64,000 nt of DNA from Cordylochernes scorpioides (lineage: Eukaryota > Arthropoda > Arachnida > Pseudoscorpiones > Chernetidae): the NCBI GenBank assembly GCA_030710605.1, contig CP092877.1, positions 42,950,406 through 43,014,405 on the forward strand, written 5' to 3'. The first letter of the stretch is position 1. Every line of letters begins with the position of its first letter. Made by a program: the position numbers and the translations under genes. The notes under the pieces are model-generated. The model made no database searches and was not told where the DNA came from. It saw nothing but the letters and a program-made list of their open reading frames with translations. Below, piece after piece: positions 61,232 through 64,000 of the stretch.

Positions 61232-62385
61232 CGAGGTTTGTTCAAAAGGTTTCGCGACTTTTGAATTTTCGCGGGTTACGTATATTCGAATATTGATATT
61301 TTTCTGGCTTTATGTTGGTACTCATGTCTCTCACTTATGCCGACAAGCTCGGCCATTTTGAATGTTCACTTAATTGTTGACAGCTGCTTTGCTTGCAGGT
61401 GTTTTGGATCGTCTTCGATTTTTACCTATTAAAAAAAATGGATCAAGGAACCTGTATCAAATTTTGTGTGAAAAACGAAATTAAGTGCGCGGATGCATTC
61501 CGAATGTTGACTGTGGCATACGGAGAAGCTACCTTGGACCGAAGCAACGTTTATCAGTGGTACAAAATGTTCTCAGAAGGCCAAGAAGATGTGAACGACG
61601 AAGAGCGTGCCGGACGCCCGAGCACTTCAACAACAGACGAAAAAATTAATGAAGTGGAGAAAATGATATTGGCCAATCGTCGAATCACCGTTAGAGAAGT
61701 TGCTGAGGACCTAAACATATCGATTGGCTCGTGCCATTCGATTTTTATCAATGATTTGGGCATGAGACGGGTCGCCGCGAAATTCGTACCAAAATTGCTC
61801 AATTGCAACCAAAAAAGCGCGCCAAGTTCGGTCGAATGTGAAAGTTTTGCTGACAGTTTTCATCGATTGCAGGGGCGTGGTGCATCATGAGTTCTTTCCA
61901 CAGGGTAGAACGGTCAATAAGGAATATTACCTGCAAGTTATGCGCAATTTGCGCGAAGCAATCCGCCAGAAACGCCCGGATTTGTGAAAGAACAAAAATT
62001 GGCTTTTGCACCACGATATCGCCCCTGCTCACACATCGTTGCTTGTGCGCGACTTTTTGGACAAAACCAACACACTAATGATGCCGCAGCCACCGTATTC
62101 CCAGATCTGGCCCCCGTGACTTTTTCTTGTTCCCTAAACTGAAGAGGCCCATGAAAGGACGACGTTACGCTACGCTTGACGAGATAAAGACGGCATCGAA
62201 GAAGGAGCTGAAAAATATTTTTTTAAATGATTTTTTGAAGTGCTTCGAAGATAGGAAAAAACCGTTGGCACAAGTGTATAATATCTCATGGGGATTACTT
62301 CGAAGGGGACAAAATAGGTATTCATGAATAAATAAATAATTAAAAAAAAAACACAAAAGTCGCGATACCTTTTGAGCACACCTCG
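61232..62385 (+). mobile_element. mariner element, copy 2, internally deleted
   Basis: TIRs CGAGGTTTGTTCAAAAGGTT and CGAGGTGTGCTCAAAAGGTA type with TA flanks (61230-61231, 62386-62387). About 170 bp shorter than copy 1. Confidence 0.93.
61438..62331 (+). pseudogene. mariner transposase, deleted and frameshifted
   Basis: The N-terminal DNA-binding half is intact and keeps QWYKM, unlike copy 1. After KFVPKLLNCNQK, the segment holding the first catalytic aspartate is deleted; the junction lies in an ACCAAAAA/ACCGAAAAA repeat, suggesting slippage. Later a TGG-to-TGA change (near 61987) and small indels break the rest. HHDIAPAHTSL shows the second-aspartate region with N altered. Confidence 0.92.
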
Positions 62386-62389
62386 TATA

Positions 62390-63020
62390 TACACAATTAT
62401 CATCATAAACTCTGCGAAAAATAATTAAACAAAACAAATATTAAACTAATGAGCTAATATATTACACCCAACCTTAGAAATATTTTTATAAATGGAGCTT
62501 AAACGTAAAGTCTAATTGCCTCTACAGTTGAAACCATGTATCTATATTGAAACCAATTGTTACCGTCAAATACCATAATTACCACTCTCAGATACCTAGC
62601 ACAATACAGTTTAAGATAAGAAATGTGACTGTGAAACTTGTAAGTGTAAAATCAAAGTGTCTCTACATGTAAAGGCTTGTTGAACACTTTAGCAGTTTCT
62701 AAGTACAATGATTATCCTGGTACTACGCCAAGTTTTAGGGACAATTGAAAAAGCGTTAGACTCCACTGACCGACATTTCACCTCTAAATTAAGTTGTGAG
62801 TTGAAGTGGGAAAGATTAGGTTACGTCAGAGCTGGGACTAAAGGGCAACACGTTCTGTTAATGGAACATTGTCTTTGGGATTCTGGTGCAAGGTTGGTGC
62901 TTAATAGCCGCTTGCTACTGACCGTTCTTACTGGACTATAAAAATGTCTGTAGGAACTAAACACTTTGAGATGAAAATACACATTAACCCCCAATTATTC
63001 AATATTTTTTTTATTCATTT
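62390..63020. other. Nothing recognised
   Basis: AT-rich. A 77-codon plus frame at 62708-62941 (MIILVLRQVLGTIEKALDST) has ordinary codon texture but no known domain, so it is left uncalled. Confidence 0.35.
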
Positions 63021-63025
63021 AATTT

Positions 63026-63065
63026 ACAGTGAAACCTCTAGAATACGACCTCACCTAAAGGCGAT
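63026..63065. mobile_element. Left end of a pogo-like MITE
   Basis: TACAGTGAAACCTCTAGAAT followed by ACGACCTCACC resembles the left TIR of Tigger-type MITEs. No matching right end was found within the next 300 bp. Confidence 0.45.
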
Positions 63066-63209
63066 TTCTCTGAAGTGACCACTTTATAACAAACTAGTTC
63101 TGTGTGAAATTACCTCTCTCTCCCACAGACCTCATTCGTATCCCTCATATAAGCAAAATCGAGAAGCTAATTCAAAATCTGAGATCTAAACAATAAGGAA
63201 GATCCCGAA

Positions 63210-63320
63210 GGTATCCATTAAAATAAAGGTCATGTCAAAATAAATGTCAACATTTGATAGGAGATGTGACCTTTATTTTAATGGGTCAATATCCTCCCGG
63301 CAAAATTTCCATCTACCCTA
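63210..63320. repeat. Short fold-back related to 13811-14190
   Basis: CCATTAAAATAAAGGTCATG faces GATGTGACCTTTATTTTAAT. The right flank CAATATCCTCCCGGCAAAAT with TTCCATCTAC matches the right terminus of the element at 13811-14190 and of 38568-38600. Confidence 0.6.
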
Positions 63321-64000
63321 AAGGTATGTTCAATCTACGTGGCGTTGAACAATGTAGTTCATTATTAACAAGTATCTTTTAAAAAGTGAAATTGAATGCA
63401 ACAATTGTCAATATAAAAAGGGCGTAACTGGATCTGTTTACTGTGCAATAAATTGATAAAGAGTGAGAAGTATAACTTCCTTAAGTTTTGTTCATGAGTG
63501 TTCATATATCATAGGTGTTATATAAAGGTTTTGTAGCACTTAAAAAGTATATAGCACAATATAACCTTTAAACATTTCATTGGAATGAATATTGTAGCGT
63601 AGAAATCAAGTCTTTGTATATCTGAAGATGTGAAAGTATTTATTGATGACGTCAGTACGACTAGTCGACAATTATCAAACAAGAACAACTATATACAGCT
63701 AGAGAATTATTGAACAAGCAACCTAAGGACCATGTATGATGATTTCACAAATTCATAGTAATGATTTGTTTTAAATGTTTTCATTGAATAATTAAATTAA
63801 ATAATAAAATATAAATTATTTCTTCGCCACAATATAATGACGCAAACCAAGAAAATAACGCAACGTAGGAATTAACACGAATATTGAAAAAGGAAACTTG
63901 TAGTTTATTATACCGCAGGAGGAAGACATTTTGATGGTATCTTCATTTCAACTTGGACAAATGTACTTTGCTGGGAAAGTTGCTCTAGTTTCCTTTATTA
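63321..64000. other. Nothing recognised
   Basis: AT-rich to the window end; no feature supported. Confidence 0.4.

Noticed and set aside
1..64000. CRISPR array among the many inverted repeats
   Set aside because: No regularly spaced short direct repeats with unique spacers, and the sequence is eukaryotic.

Overview
This is an AT-rich nuclear segment from an animal, most likely an arthropod. The grounds are an arthropod-type acyl-CoA delta-9 desaturase with introns, TTAGG-type (AACCT) repeats, and a mobile-element load of Copia, mariner, Penelope, LINE, Helitron, hAT and pogo-like elements. Nothing resembles bacterial operons. One 100-N assembly gap lies at 30386-30485. Almost everything other than the desaturase is mobile DNA or its remains, often nested.

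Layout. 1-1855: a decayed Copia gag/protease on the minus strand, split by an 868-bp terminal-inverted-repeat element that carries telomere-like repeats. 2804-7769: the last three exons of a desaturase on the plus strand, with a 4.1-kb first visible intron full of repeats (a 5S rRNA fragment, LINE tails, fold-back elements, a dead Tc1). 8-15 kb: small transposons, LINE tails and fold-back elements, two of them with hammerhead-ribozyme cores. 15.3-17.2 kb: a LINE reverse transcriptase. 18.1-19.5 kb: a hammerhead module beside a Penelope-like GIY-YIG endonuclease. 20.7-21.1 kb: a short Helitron. 21.6-28.8 kb: a Copia element interrupted in its RT by a young 2.8-kb LTR element (identical LTRs, 5-bp target duplication). 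The single intact ORF of that LTR element fuses Gag, two zinc knuckles, a retropepsin-like segment, an hnRNP K-type KH domain and an integrase C-terminal tail. 28.9-30.2 kb and 61.2-62.4 kb: two dead copies of one mariner. 30.5 kb: a Ty3-like gag fragment at the gap. 35.1-36.7 kb: a small non-autonomous LTR element with an unrecognised ORF. 37.5 kb: a retro-inserted 3' tRNA fragment. 39-53 kb: MITEs, SINEs, a U6 retropseudogene and many hairpin elements, one of them a perfect 85-bp-arm palindrome. 53.8-60.96 kb: an R1/Jockey-like LINE split by a 4.56-kb Helitron.

Two patterns stand out. First, many unrelated-looking fold-back (long inverted repeat) elements share one architecture: a short hammerhead-like core in the arms and, in several, an AGATGGCGC boundary. 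At least two cores (18327-18366 plus, 13959-14002 minus) meet the hammerhead consensus, and one sits next to a Penelope-like element, a class known to carry hammerheads. Second, the KH-bearing LTR element looks like capture of a host RNA-binding domain by a non-autonomous retrotransposon.

Family assignments rest on motif recognition by eye. No database search or folding program was run.
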